From assembly GCA_022495995.1 (NCBI GenBank), contig JAFEMH010000759.1, forward strand, positions 186,001 through 250,000: a stretch of DNA of 64,000 bases, read 5' to 3'. The stretch is from Adenophora triphylla var. japonica. Taxonomy: Eukaryota > Streptophyta > Magnoliopsida > Asterales > Campanulaceae. Below, in pieces: positions 21,111 to 33,211 of the stretch. Positions within the stretch are counted from its first letter, which is position 1; every line of letters begins with the position of its first letter. The notes beneath the pieces were generated by a model, which did not search any database, was not told where the DNA came from, and saw only the letters and a program-made list of their open reading frames with translations. The translations under genes and the position numbers were made by a program.

Positions 21111-21403
21111 GTCATTTACAAGTCCGATCCGTTTGGATTGTGATAGTATTTACTTTTCAAAAGTCCGAGTCGCAACCCGATTCGTTGATCGCATATCATT
21201 TAATACGCATTTTTCCCGTAAAAATCGTTAACAATGTAATGCCCGGTTCAAAACCGGAGTTCGTCCGTCGAACTCTCTTTCAAAACGCGCGAAATGACGT
21301 TCGGCCTCCGAACGCTCGTCCTCAAACTCAAAGCCGCCATTTGACACTTAAAATCATTTAATACGCATTTTTCTCGTAAAAATCGTTAACAATGACTCGT
21401 ACG

Positions 21404-21745
21404 GTTCAAAGTCGACGTTTGCCACGCAAACGCTCATTTCAACTCAAAACCGACGTTTGCCACGCAAACGCTCATTTCAACTCAAAGTCGACGTTTGCCA
21501 CGCAAACGCTCATTTCAACTCAAAACCGACGTTTGCCACGCAAACGCTCATTTCAACTCAAAGTCGACGTTTGCCACGCAAACGCTCATTTCAAACTCAA
21601 AGTCGACGTTTGCCACGCAAACGCTCATTTCAACTCAAAGTCGACGTTTGCCACGCAAACGCTCATTTCAACTCAAAGTCGACGTTTGCCACGCAAACGC
21701 TCATTTCAAACTCAAAACCGACGTTTGTCATTCAAACGCTCGTCT
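21404..21745. repeat. 38-bp tandem repeat with a hairpin in each unit, in the solo LTR
   Basis: About nine units beginning AACTCAAAGTCGACGTTTGC. Every unit contains CGTTTGC-CAC-GCAAACG, a 7-bp inverted repeat with a 3-base loop. Overlapping open frames reading RKRSF repeats on the plus strand are artefacts of this array. Confidence 0.85.
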
Positions 21746-21885
21746 TTTCAAACAAAGTCACCTAATCAACGTTTGTCACTCAAACCGAGATTAAGCTTGT
21801 CATTCAAGCCCCCATTTCAAAAGACACACACACACACACACACACACACGATTTCGAGAAAGGTAGAAAGACTCGTCATGCGAGG

Positions 21886-21921
21886 CGTTTCGGGCGATCT
21901 CGTAATACTCTACCCGAAACG
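21886..21921 (+). other. Conserved LTR stem-loop (solo LTR version)
   Basis: CGTTTCGGG (21886-21894) pairs perfectly with CCCGAAACG (21913-21921) around an 18-nt loop. It is preceded by TGCGAGG and followed by TAACGTGACCTCCGAACCTA, flanks shared with the Element-B LTRs, where the stem has a different sequence but pairs equally well. Confidence 0.7.
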
Positions 21922-22211
21922 TAACGTGACCTCCGAACCTAACAATCTCTGGTACTAAAAAGTTTTTTACTCGTTTTTGCTGCCAATAAAAATGATCCCC
22001 GTTTTCAAAGCCTTTTCCTAAGTTTTTGCTACCAATAAAAACGACACCATTTTCAAAAGCCGTTTCTCAACGTTTGGGCTCAAAATACAAAACCGCGTGG
22101 CGACTCCTCATTCTGCTCCTTCCCGTGAAGCGAGGTCTCAGACACCAACCCCCCGCGAAAGACAACCGCCTTTTCCGCCGCCCCGCGCGCGAAAAAGATC
22201 GGGTAATTTCA

Positions 22212-22729
22212 CTATCATTTGGGCAGGCCAGATTGAGGTTGGTGAAGTCAATGCACATACGCCATTTGCCATTAGATTTCTTTAGCATCACCACATTTGC
22301 TAGCCAGGTGGTATGAGAAACCTCCTTGATGATACCTGCACTTAAAAGTTTTTATACCTCAAGTTTGATCGCCTCTTCTTTATCACTAGCAAAACTTCTC
22401 AGCTTCTGCTCCTTAGGTTTCATAGTCGGGTTAACTTCTAGCCCGTGAACAGCGACTTCCTCCTTGATCCCTTTCATGTCTTTCACTTGCCAAGCAAAGA
22501 CGTCCGTACACTCCTTCAGTAACTCAAATATTTCTGCTCTTTCCTCGGCTGACAGCTGTCTTCCAATCTGAATTTTTTGACCGGGATAGGAGGGGTTAGC
22601 TACCACTTCTTCTAGCTCGTCCACAGGTTCTAACTCCGGCCCATCTCTGAACTGCAGGGTCTCGATGATGATTTCACGAACCCTTTGTCTTTCCTCGGTC
22701 CCTAAGTGTGGAGCCTCTTCAACTATCAT
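22212..22729 (-). pseudogene. Gypsy-A RT N-terminal part, right of the solo LTR
   Basis: On the minus strand: acidic linker, LSAEERAEIFELLKECTDVFAWQ (the segment preceding gypsy RT), then, after a TAA near 22358, KKSNGKWRMCIDFTNLN and ACPND, the RT fingers. It breaks off at the solo LTR and continues at 19987. RT copies element RNA to DNA. Confidence 0.85.
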
Positions 22730-23035
22730 ATCATCCAGTTCAGCTGCAATCTCACTAGTGGTGGCCCCCGAGTTTTGGTCGATCTGTAGGCATAGCTCGC
22801 CTATGATGACTTAGTCGACCATAACTGCATCTGAATCGACCATAGTGTTTTGGGAGGGACGTGTCGGCTCATTCATGATATGGTCATGTGAGTGATAGGT
22901 CGCCTCTTCTACACAGGTAATTGTAGATAGTCGTGAAGTTGGGGTGACAGATTTTGAGAGCTTCAAGTATCCCTCAGGAGTATCAACTTCTAGCTCCTTC
23001 TTCTTCCTTGTTCGAAGGACGTGATCAAGGTAAGC

Positions 23036-23368
23036 TCAAGGTTTACTCTGTACATAGCCTACTCCAGCTAGTGTAGGGAACTTAACCCGCTGATGGGGAA
23101 TAGAGGCCACCATTCCAAGTGCGACCTGGCCAGGGATTCCCAAAATAGCAGCATAATCACTAACTACATCTATAACAATAAATGTTACCTTAGTTACGAC
23201 CCTGAAAGGATGTTGGTCTATGTCGACCTCCAGCTCGATCTGCCCCTTGGCATCTACCCTATGATTGGTGAAGCCCTCCGGTTGACCATCGTAAGGTGAC
23301 AACCTTTCCTTTGTCAATCCCATCTCCTTGAAAGTTCTATAGAAAAGGATATCCTTGCAGGCCCCTGT
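23036..23368 (-). pseudogene. Gypsy-A protease, C-terminal half
   Basis: On the minus strand the segment begins with the Gly after the active-site Asp-Thr and continues ILFYRTFKEMG, then FIVIDVVSDYAAILGIPG (the conserved hydrophobic ILG motif of retropepsins), ending near KFPTLAGVG. Element-B is inserted exactly at the active-site codons, so the N-terminal half is 12.4 kb away at 35786 and beyond. Retropepsin-type maturation enzyme, inactivated. Confidence 0.82.
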
Positions 23369-23652
23369 TGTAAGTGCTCCAATTTGAGCTTGTTAGCACT
23401 TTTCGTTAGAAAATTAACGAAAGTTTTAACATTCCTAACATTTCTAACATTTCTAACATTTCTAACCAACCAAGGGTAAAGTGGGCATTGCCATTTAAAG
23501 TTAAACCAAGAAAGGAATCCTAAAAAGCAAAAGAAATGGAAAAAACCCGAATTGGTAAGTTGAAAAACAGCTTCAGTTTGAATTTTAAAAAGATTATTCT
23601 TCCTGTCCAAAAACCAGCACTGTAGCAGATGAACAGTGCACGCGTCGAACCC

Positions 23653-23694
23653 ATCCGCGCGGATCTCTTTGCTTCTCCCAGAGGGCTATAAATT
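23653..23694 (+). promoter_or_regulatory. Element-B LTR core promoter with 12-bp palindrome
   Basis: The perfect palindrome ATCCGCGCGGAT (23653-23664) lies 22 bp before TATAAATT (23687-23694). The 3' LTR has the same arrangement (34380-34391 and 34414-34421). The palindrome-TATA spacing resembles that of the solo LTR although the palindrome sequence differs. Confidence 0.6.
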
Positions 23695-24903
23695 GAGCCC
23701 TCCTCTCTCAGTCTAGACAACACAATTGGATCACAGCAACGAAACTCTGGCGAAATATAGAGAGAAAACAGTGGAAATCCCTAGATTGCCACCATTTTCT
23801 CTTGAATATTTCCCAATCTCACTCCAAACACAAATCCAAACACCAAACCTTGATACTCCTCAAGCCAAACACCAAATCTTGATACTCCTCAAGTCAAATT
23901 CCAATCCTAGGAAGATAGGGTGTCACCATTGGTAAAGCCCTCCTTCTCAAAACCCTAAAATCCTCTTTTAACTTCTTGATCATCTTGTTCTTCTTACTTG
24001 GATCTACTTGATGTCTAGTTTAACTTAAGTTTTGACCCAAGATGGTCATCTTGAAGTTCATCTTCATGAATGACCATCTCAAATGGTCCACATTTTAAAT
24101 CTTTAGTTGTTTTTTCTCTTTAAATTCATCTTTACAAAATATCCCCTTTCCCTTTGCAAAGGACATGTTTAAACCCCATAAATTCCCCAAGGATGACTTG
24201 AATATGATAACCACTTAACAAAAAGTAGTGGTATCAAGTCTAGGGATGAAAATGGGGTGAACATAGATGCAAATCCCCCAAAAATCACATTTTCCCTCAA
24301 GAACATCTTGCTGTCCAGTAGCATTGTTCTGAGACCTCAGTCCATTTTCCTATTTTTTGGACCCAGTAAAACTTGGAATTTGGTGTTGACTACAAAATAC
24401 TTTTTGTAGCCAACATCCAGAGCTTTCCATAAATATTTTATTTTATTTTTTAAGTGAGTAAAAATCCTTTTTTCAATTTTTCTTTTAGAGGCCAGTTCAT
24501 CAGCTTCTGGAAATCCAGATTTCACATCTGAGATTTCCAGAAGGTTTTGACCCCTCAAATTACTTCAAAAATGGAAATTTCCTTTGCAGAAACCCTATTT
24601 AGGGTGTTTTAAGCAACTTTTATTCTCGGACTTTCCCCAGATTCTGAGGTTTTGAAGCCTTTAAGTCCATTTCAAAGTCAAGGGTCAACTGCCTTCTTTC
24701 ATTCTGGCAGAATTGCTTTTCAAATCCAAAAGTCTCTTGAGTGCCAAGACTCAATCCAAAAATCATACCAAAAATCTTGGGGATTGTTCAAAGTCTTATA
24801 AAGAGTTCCCCATTTTTTTTTTCTCAGTTTCAACTCATTTTGGTCAAAACACACACACACACAACAAAGGATTTCAAATGTTTGGAAGACTCGTTTTGCG
24901 AGG

Positions 24904-24938
24904 CGCGCCGGGTGCACACTAACGTCCTTCCCGGCGCG
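24904..24938 (+). other. Conserved LTR stem-loop (Element-B 5' LTR)
   Basis: CGCGCCGGG (24904-24912) pairs with CCCGGCGCG (24930-24938) around a 17-nt loop. The flanks TTGCGAGG and TAACGTGACCTCCGAACCTA match the solo LTR at 21880-21941. Three of nine stem pairs differ by double, compensating changes. Confidence 0.7.
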
Positions 24939-25053
24939 TAACGTGACCTCCGAACCTAAATTTCTGATCTCGGGCGTTTTTCAAAGTTTTGGCCCTTAAA
25001 ACAAAAATGGCGTGGCGACTCCGTTTGATTTCAAAAAATCGGGTACATCACAG

Positions 25054-25071
25054 TGGCGACTCCGCTGGGGA
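25054..25071 (+). other. Element-B primer-binding site
   Basis: TGGCGACTCCGCTGGGGA, one base after the LTR. This sequence is typical of Ogre and related Tat elements (reported as tRNA-Arg primed; the tRNA identity is from memory). Confidence 0.75.
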
Positions 25072-26422
25072 AGTAACAAGTTTTATCTTTTCAAAAAAAA
25101 AAGAGAGAAAAACTTTTGAGGGTCAAGCTTCCGTCCCGACATTTGAAGTCCTTTATTTTGTGTGTGTTGATTTTTGCACATTTTCGTGTTTGTTTTGGCC
25201 GCCTCGAAAAAGGAGTCAAAATTTTGACTGTCGGAATAATGTCCCTAACTGTCGGAATTTTTGTGATTATGTGCTTATGTGTTCATTGATTTTCAAAAAA
25301 AAAAATTCAAAAAAAAAAGGGGTTTTTCAAAAGAAAATTTTCAAAAAAAAAAAAAATCATGCATCATGCTTTTTAAGACACATAAAAATCTCTATTTTAC
25401 TCAGAAAAAGAATATAGACTGCTTGCACACTACGCGCACGTGACCGTACACTGCACACTACGTCCCTAACCCGGGGAAATCCTTGTCGCGGTCCGTTTGG
25501 TCTTATTACGCCTCTCGGACGAGCACAGGACTACCCAAACATCCCATGGAGCCTCGTGTCGACCATGCACTTGTCCGTGACACACTTTGTCCGAGACCCG
25601 GTTGGTTTTTAGTCTGGTCTGTGTCATGCCCTGTCAGTGTATAGACCTTTCCTTTCAAGCCGTTGTCGGCATACCGACTCAATATCTTTCGGGTCCCTAA
25701 TCAGTCGAAGTCATGCCGGTTTTCCGCCGCAGACTTTGACCAAGATATTGACCGGCGCCTTGACTTTGGCTCTGACTGGCACAAATTATACACTGACTCC
25801 CAGCATGACACTGAGTCATCAAGGATTAACGGTTATTCCATGCCTAATTACGGCCTAACTGACGACAAGTCAAAGTCAATTGTGGACATTTACCAGTCCA
25901 AATCATGCCGACTTTTTGTCGAGCCCTCGGACGTGATCTTGACTTTGACGTCAGCTTTGTCCGTAATTTACATCGAATGCTCGTTAAGACTCGATTACCC
26001 GCCAGACTTCTAGGATCGTTTTTCTTTCGGTCGGTGGGATCCGCTTGCCCTATAGGACCCTCGCCCGGGGCTGTCCACCCTGGGAGGTCGAAATACAGGT
26101 GGAATACGAGGGGCTTATAGACGTAGTGACGGGGCCCACTGATCCAGGATCCAGAGTAGTTTGCGAAAAAGAAGAGCAATCTTTTCCAACCGATTAGGTT
26201 AATAAAACATGTTTTAAGTAAACGTGAACAAATAACTGCATGTTGCATGAGCCCAATACCCAAACACCTACCTTCCTTCAAATCCCACCATCTGAACCCT
26301 CGTGTCTTTCCCCCGCAGCTCCGCACAAAGCTTGGTTTCGGGCACCGGGTCACCGTTTGATCAGTTGGGAAGAGTCAAGCGCATCGTCAGCTTCACCGTT
26401 TGTTTCAACTCCGGGTTTCAGA
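25072..26422 (+). other. Element-B 5' untranslated leader
   Basis: About 1.35 kb between the primer site and gag with A-rich tracts (25300-25360) and no recognisable coding motif. Long leaders are usual in Ogre-type elements, which can carry an extra ORF here. The frames present (for example 25637-26013) resemble nothing I know. Confidence 0.6.
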
Positions 26423-28570
26423 ATGTCTGCATCAGCTGGTAACGAGGGGGACAACGTCACTCCGCCTCCGGGACTCCTCGGGCAGAACCGCGGTGGAATC
26501 GGTTAGCGAACAGATGAGAGTGCGACAGGAAGCACAGCTGAATAGCCTTATGGAGGCTATTAAGAGCCGTGGTCTGGCCGCTAGCCTTAACCCCGATGGC
26601 ACCTTCACCGTGGAAGAAGAGGAAGACTCCAATCCTAATCTTCGTCGCCCCGACTATTCCAGCATGCCACTACCAACCTCCTTCGGTGCTACCAGAACCC
26701 ATGCTCCTCGATCTCTGGGTCAGACCACCTGGATCCCCGCAGCCCCTGATGGGACGAATCATGGTTCACGGCTCCTCGGTGGGGGCAAAGTCGATGCGGA
26801 ATGTCCTCTCTCACGGTTGGGGATACCTCGGAATGCCACGGCAGATTGGAATCCCACCGCGATTCGGAACCGATCAATCCGGACCTTCACAACCACACGG
26901 TTTGGAATGCCGTCACGGTCTGGTTACAGGCCGCGATCGAGCCCCTCCTCGAGAATGATGCTGTTCGGTTGCTCCTCACACGGCTTTCACAAATCCATTT
27001 AGCACTCGGGGTTCGATGGGTTACCAAACCTCCATCCAGGTTTCATCGAGAATCACCAGACCACAAGATCCTCTCGGTTATGCATCCTCGCCACAACCAG
27101 CCATGCAATTCAACAACCGGGGACGGCCCGCACTTAAGCCTACTTATGGGCCTCACTCCGAAATCCAAGCCATCGGCTACCTCGAGATCTGCCTCCATCT
27201 TCTCTGCCGATTGGAAGCCAACGGCAAGTCGCTGGGTTCTATCCTTTTGCCCCGGCTCCTACCTACACTCCCAGGGTAATTTGGGCCAAGGACGGAGTTT
27301 TCACCTATGCTCGAATATGGTATTCCTTCCACCAATGCACCACCAACACTAGTCCTCTTCCTAGCTCAAATATCGGCTCGGGAATTCCCGCTCCACCTCT
27401 GGATCCCCAATTGGCTTGGTTTATGGAGCAACACAAGGAAATGAAAGCACAGATTGCTGAATTGACCGCCAAAAGAACACTGCTCTTCGGCCTACGGATC
27501 CCGACTCGATTGTCCCCCGCTCACAAGTTTGTGATGCCCTCTCTGGAATTGTTTGACGGGAGTGCATGCCCTAAAACTCACTTGGACACCTATACTTTGG
27601 CAATGAAGGCTAAGGGATGCACAAACCGGCGGTTGGCCGATTACTTTAGTCTCTCTTTGAAGTCGTGGGCTTTGAAATGGTTTTTCCGATTGCGGCTGAA
27701 GCTAGGGCTACTTGGGAACAAATTACCGGTACTTTCACGTATAAGTATAAAGCCAACTTGGAATGGGAGACAAACGTAGTTGACACACGCAAACAACGAT
27801 GCAACGCCCTAATGAGAATATTGGGGATTTCTATAAGAGGTGGAACTGAAGCTTAGTGAAATGGCCATTCCTCCCTCGACGAGGAGCGTTAGACATCTTC
27901 CGATCATGCTTGAAGCCGCATTTGAGAGCTTCCTCGGCCACTTCCTACGCCGACTTGCGTGCAATGGTTAATTCCGGGCTAAGTTCGAAAAGGCTTACAA
28001 TCAACAGGCCAAGCACCCGCTTACAGATCTGGGTTTCTTCCACCTCCAACACAGTCTGCCCAACCAAAAGGTAAAGAAGTGATTAGCTATGGGGACATGA
28101 CCGTAACAATGCCACTTCCTTTGTTCCCAAGAAACCCGATGCATCCCGATCCGGCTCCAAGACTTGAGAAACTTTGGGATGCCTTTGAGTGATATCTTCG
28201 AGGTTTGGTGAGAGAAGGTTTGCTCAGACCTTTGGAAAATTATCGGCTAGAAACCCCAATGCTCCTCTGGATACTTCCAAGCATTGTGCCTTTCATCGAT
28301 ACCACGGCACTGACAAATGATTGCGTCCCCTTGAAAAAGGCAATCCAAGGGTTGATTGAGCAAGGGAGGTTAGAAGTGCCTGAAGGGCCCAATACTATCA
28401 GTAACCCATTCCCTAGAAACAACAACCCGAATGTCAACATGGTCGAGTTTGGTGATCCAAGACTTGTGGGCATAATGGAATTTGACTCGCCCCCTTGTGA
28501 GGTCGGTGAACCGGCCATCGCGGCGATGAAAATGGTTGGATTAAACAAGAGATTGCCAAAGAAATCATGA
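26423..28570 (+). pseudogene. Element-B gag, frameshifted
   Basis: It starts MSASAGNEGD at 26423 and soon shifts. Recognisable pieces in successive frames are LNSLMEAIKSRG (near 26550), MEQHKEMKAQIAELT (coiled coil, 27424), KFVMPSLELFDGS then CPKTHLDTYTLAMKAKG and WALKWFF (27520-27690, the gag core), TWEQITGTF and YKYKANLEWET (27710-27770), then REGLLRPLENYR and TNDCVPLKKAIQGLIEQGRL (28205-28370, nucleocapsid-like end). It ends at 28570. Gag would build the particle, possibly served in trans by an autonomous relative. At least four frameshifts are seen. Confidence 0.78.
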
Positions 28571-29411
28571 TGGAAAGATCTGCAATAGCCCCCATCTCCA
28601 GCGTCGAAGAGTAGATGCATGGTCCAACAGCAAAGAGCGGCTAGACTAGGGGCTACCTATCTCTAAATTAGTCTTTTAGTCAACCTTCGTAGGTTCTAGT
28701 ACTTCCCTGTCACCTAAGTCCTTCCTGGACATTTGTCGTTGTAGTCCATTTTGGACACAGTAGTTAAATGCCTAGCTTTTAATATAAGTCTTTTTTCTCT
28801 TCTTGCTAGACTCGAGACATCACTTGCGCACCCACGTTACACTTAATTGAAATGGTTTTATCCTAGATGATCACTTGTGCTGCTCAACCACTAATTCTTC
28901 GAAGTAATTAATATTTAAATTAATCGGAGTGAGAAAATCAATTGATATCCCTCTCAAATTGGGGCTTACCAACTCCCCATCTTGCATCTCATATGCTCAC
29001 ATCCCTTTCATTCTCATCATCTCGTTGCTCGATGAATTTGCATGGATCTTTTCTCATATAAAGCTTAAGCAAGCAATGAAGACTTAATCTCGTTTAGATC
29101 ATCCAGTAAGGATTGCGGTTGAAACCTTTCACCCATAGGAAAGCCATTACCTCACCCTCACTAAATACTACCTTTTCATTTCAAGATCGGCGTGTTTCGA
29201 AACCCGGTTTAGCCATCATTTTTGCTACATACTGAGAGAAAATCCAAGCGAGCCCGAGAAGTTAGCTTCGAGAGTCGGCGATGCGCAAAATATCTCAAGC
29301 CATGAAGGAAGGACAAAGATAATCCTCAACTCCTCAGGAGGCTTTCCAAGTCATCAAGCCATGAAGGAAGGACAAAGATAATCCTCAACTCCTCAGGAGG
29401 CTTTCCAAGTC

Positions 29412-29444
<33 letters not shown>

Positions 29445-31640
29445 TCGATCCTCAAAAGTTCCCCGACTTCTCAAGAAGCTCTCCAATTATCAAAAAGGAG
29501 CCTAAATTCTCGCAAGATCGCAAAAAGTTGTCAATAGCTCGGACTTCCTCTCACCATTACCTTAAATCAATCCTAAGCCATCCTCTCGATTTTAGAGGAT
29601 ACTCCCATTACCCTCACCTTTGGCCAAAGTCAAAATTTGACCTCTCATTCTTGGAGGCAATCAATCTTCCCCGCCATAGATTTCTCAAACACATCCCTAC
29701 AAGCCAACCTCTCATTTTTAGAGGTTCAGTCAGCAAAAGGCCCAGCCGACCTCTCACTTTAAGAGGTCATAACTTCCAAAATTACCCGATGGCCGATCGA
29801 AGCCCGAAACCCCAGCTGCAATTCCTATCGAATAGCAATTTCATCGTAAAATCTAAATCAAATTAATGGTTCATTGCTTGCTTAAATTGGAATCTAATCC
29901 ATTTTGACTCAAAATTACCAATCAAAGATTGTGCAAATTCAAATTTGATTCATGTGAGCATAATTCATTTCTACTCCACAAACACTTGCCGTGAATGTCC
30001 CACTGGGGCTTCGCATCCGTGTCTTTCATGGACACTCTAAGGGGATATGTTATTCGAATCTACAATCCTCAAATGCCCAAAAGAACCTCAAAGTCTTGAA
30101 TTTTCGCACTCATTCTCTCTTCATTCGGGATAAGCCCGAACTACGGCGACCTGAGCTCTTCATAATGGAGGGAACGTAGGCAACCAAAAATGGTCCGGTC
30201 GAGATCACAAACAAATCTCAAAAAAAAAAAAAGGGTTTTAAGCAACCTTGTGATCGTCCCTATACACTTTCCGAGCTTGATCCTCGATATCAGTTGGTTT
30301 TCTCCTTGTGATTAATCAAAATATTTGTTCATATCAGATTTAGGGATTGAATAACCCGAACATTAACAAAGGGTTTTAAGCAACCTTGTGATCATCATGA
30401 ATAAGACAAGTTTTCAAGTGTCTCGACAAGTCTTCTCTTTCTATATCATAGGAAAATAGAGCCAAATACTGTCTTTCTGTCAGCAGGGGCTTCCATACAC
30501 TTTTCCACACCTTGTGATGCTTATACTCTCTCAAAAGAGTCAAACCTAAAGCGAGTGTGTATACACAAAATCGGGATTCATTCCCACTTTTCGAAAGATG
30601 TGCCCCTGCACGTAAACATTTCTGAGTCTTGTCCATTGGCTGGTTGACTAAGATCTGAAAAGATGGGTGCCTCCTCGGCCACATGATGACTCTGTCTGCA
30701 ATAAGGCTACTCTGAATTTCTGCATGCTGGGGCTTGCTAAGCGGTTCTCCCAGGTTCTCCTGTAGCAGCTCTTCAAGCTGGGGCTTATATAGTCATCTTT
30801 GGGTCCACATTGGGTTCTTCACTACGAGATAGACTCGCCAAGTCGCTTCTTCAAAATCTGGACTTTGCCTACTCAGGATCCGGGGGCTTTGTCAAGATGG
30901 TCTTTTGGACCCGAATCTTATCAAGTCGCAAGAAAGAATTTCAGCTTCAGAACTTGGTACACGGCAGCTTCACGTAGCATCGGAATTCAAGATCAGGGTT
31001 TCTCTCGGCATTAGCAATTCCATCAAATCATTCTCCGGATAAGGCTTCGGCCAAAGTCACAGCTCACCCAAATGAAAGAAGCTTCACTCGTATCAACGTG
31101 CCTTAGAGCCTGTCAACATCAGCTTCAAATGACCAAGAATGAGAGGGAAAATTTCAATCAAGACCCAGGATCCGAATCCAATCTCATCAAAATTGAGGTC
31201 CATGTGATACTATTAACAAAACCTCATCAACAGCCGCTGTTTTAATCGCGATCGAGGGCGCTCACCCCCCACTTGCTCAAAATCTGTTCCAAGCAGTCTC
31301 CATACCCAGGCATCCCCACAAAAATCTCCCAAGGGCTCATGTAGCATGCACAAAACTTGAGTAAATAGGAACAATCCTAAGTGATTGAAGATCATAAATC
31401 ATAATTTCCCTGCCAAAAGCTTAGGCCAAGTGCATCTTCGAAAGCAAGTAAATGCATCATCTCATAATCATTTTTGGTTCTATGCATGCATCCGCCATCA
31501 TGAGTGCCATGTATGCATCTTCCTCTTCACTAACAAATGCAGGAATTCAAACGTAATCCCCCTTTTCGGCAAGGATGATCTTCACCAAAGATGACCTCAA
31601 ATGTCCACAAATGGATGAAAACAGCCCCCAACATCCACAA
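28571..31640 (+). other. Element-B spacer where pol would be expected, non-coding
   Basis: About 3 kb without any protease, RT, RNase H or integrase motif in six frames. It holds short hairpin-prone motifs of the form CCTCTCATTTTTAGAGG (four variants between 29580 and 29770), a 59-bp tandem duplication with a poly(A) run (29295-29437), and the phrase GGGTTTTAAGCAACCTTGTG twice (30234 and 30370). Confidence 0.65.
29295..29437. repeat. 59-bp tandem duplication followed by A-tract
   Basis: TCAAGCCATGAAGGAAGGAC and the following bases occur at 29295-29353 and again, unchanged as far as I can see, at 29354-29412, followed by about 25 A residues. The A run may have been captured from RNA or grown by slippage. 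Confidence 0.8.
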
Positions 31641-31669
31641 ACATATGAAGACCGCCTCCAGTGTCTACA

Positions 31670-32185
31670 AATCGGTCAAGGACGCCAAGTTCTCAAAATG
31701 CAAATCGGTCAAAGATACCAAGTTCTCAAATACAGTACGGTCAGAGACGCCAAGTTCTCAAAATGCAAATCGGTCAAAGATACCAAGGTCTCAAATACAG
31801 TACGGTCAGAGACGCCAAGTTCTTAAATACAAATCGGTCAGGGACGCCAAGTTCTCCAATACAGTACGGTCAGAGACGCCAAGTTCTTAAATACAAATCG
31901 GTCAGGGACGCCAAGTTCTCCAATACAAATCGGTCAGAGACGCCAAGTTCTCAAAATGCAAATCGGTCGAAGATACCAAGTTCTCAAATACAGTACGGTC
32001 AGAGACGCCAAGTTCTCAAAATGCAAATCGGTCAAAGATACCAAGTTCTCAAATACGATGCGGTCGGGAGACGCCAAGTTCTCAAATACAAATCGGTCAG
32101 AGACGCCAAGTTCTCAAATACAAATCGGTCAGGGACGCCAAGTTCTCAAATACAATGCGGTCAGAGACACCAAGTTCTCAAAAAC
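31670..32185. repeat. Tandem array 1 of Element-B, about 32-33 bp
   Basis: About 16 units of the type CGGTCAGAGACGCCAAGTTC plus TCAAATACAAAT, with variants (AAAGATACC for AGAGACGCC, GTACGG for AATCGG) that partly alternate. Open frames through it on the plus strand only reflect the absence of stops in the unit. Confidence 0.85.
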
Positions 32186-32730
32186 AAGAAGTCCCAATGT
32201 GAAGACAAGCTCAACAACTTCTACAAGGTTAACGATCACCAGCAAGATGCAGACTCAACCAAACTCCTCCTTCAGGTCAAAATGCCTCCAAAGACAGCAA
32301 ATCGTCAGCAGAAACCGTCCCACGAACGGCAACCCAACAACTCTCCATCAACATCAGCCGTAGCCTGAGTCCTTCCTAGCGGCTACAGTAAGCACAAAGA
32401 CAGTATGAAAGCATATCTTATTCAACTACTTTTCTAAAAGAACATTATCATCAAATCTTAGGGCGACTTCCCAAAAATAGTCAAATCTTAGGGCGACTTC
32501 CCAAAAACAGTCAAACCTCGGGTGACTCCCAAATACCGTCAAACCATCAAAGACCATCCCAAGCAGTTTTCGAACTACGTCCAGGCTTGATTCCCACTCA
32601 GGATACGTAAGCATCCTACCCTAGGTCCAGCCGCTTGACCAACACGGTCACCCTTTTTCCCCGATAATCATCATAAACTCTAATCTTCCCCTGCGAGAAT
32701 GCCTTCAAATAGTCTCCCTCAGGCACTAAA

Positions 32731-33041
32731 CCTTGACTTAGGATCATACTCCTGAACTAAGTCCCCATTTAGGTTCATACTCCTGAACTAAACCTTGACT
32801 TAGAATCATACTCCTGAACTAGGTCCCCATTTAGGTTCATACTCCTGAACTAAACCTCGACTTAGGATCATACTCCTGAACTAAGTCCCCATTTGGGTTC
32901 ATACTCCTGAACTAAACCTTGACTTAGAATCATACTCCTGAACTAGGTCCCCATTTAGGTTCATACTCCTGAACAAAACCTCGATTTAGAATCATACTCC
33001 TGAACTAAGTCCCCATTTAGGTTCATATTCCTGAACTAAAA
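32731..33041. repeat. Tandem array 2 of Element-B, 62 bp x 5
   Basis: Units start CCTTGACTTAGGATCATACT or CCTCGACTTAG. Each contains TCATACTCCTGAACTA twice, so the 62-bp unit is itself a diverged dimer of about 31 bp. Confidence 0.85.
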
Positions 33042-33211
33042 TCCACCAAAGGACCATCCATCCCAAACCGTCAAAGGGAAATCATTTCAAATCAAGGTTC
33101 GAGGCACCTAAGGCTCCATCATTAAGGTTTGAGGCACCTAAAACGCTATCACACACAACACTAGGAAAAGCGATAAAACGCAATCATCCCCTAATTCGAC
33201 AAACCAAAACC

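Larger units (their letters stand above)
19988..22211 (+). mobile_element. Solo LTR of a Tat/Ogre-like family, 2.2 kb, inside Gypsy-A RT
   Basis: Starts TGTAAGTACCC and ends GGGTAATTTCA (TG...CA), flanked by CTATC on both sides; removing it re-creates an uninterrupted RT coding frame. It has a TATA box (20512-20519), tandem arrays, a (CA)n tract near 21830 and a conserved hairpin block. Start, end, CA tract and hairpin context resemble the Element-B LTRs, so it belongs to a related but distinct family. No internal domain remains, as expected after LTR-LTR recombination. Confidence 0.85.
23369..25052 (+). repeat. Element-B 5' LTR
   Basis: 1684 bp. It contains TTTCTAACA short repeats near 23430, a 12-bp palindrome, a TATA box, a (CA)n tract at about 24849 and the conserved stem-loop. 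It is very similar to the 3' LTR except for one diverged patch at about 23563-23640. Small open frames inside both LTRs are not genes. Confidence 0.9.

Noticed and set aside
21392..21958. Overlapping frames rich in RKRSF repeats
   Set aside because: They are products of the 38-bp array of the solo LTR.
23726..23935. 69-residue frame present in both Element-B LTRs (also 34453-34662)
   Set aside because: It is repeated because the LTRs are repeated; it is short, lacks motifs, and lies downstream of the LTR TATA box in leader sequence.
31575..32368. Plus-strand frames through tandem array 1 (up to 235 residues)
   Set aside because: Repeat-derived, with no domain; they lie in the non-coding 3' part of Element-B.
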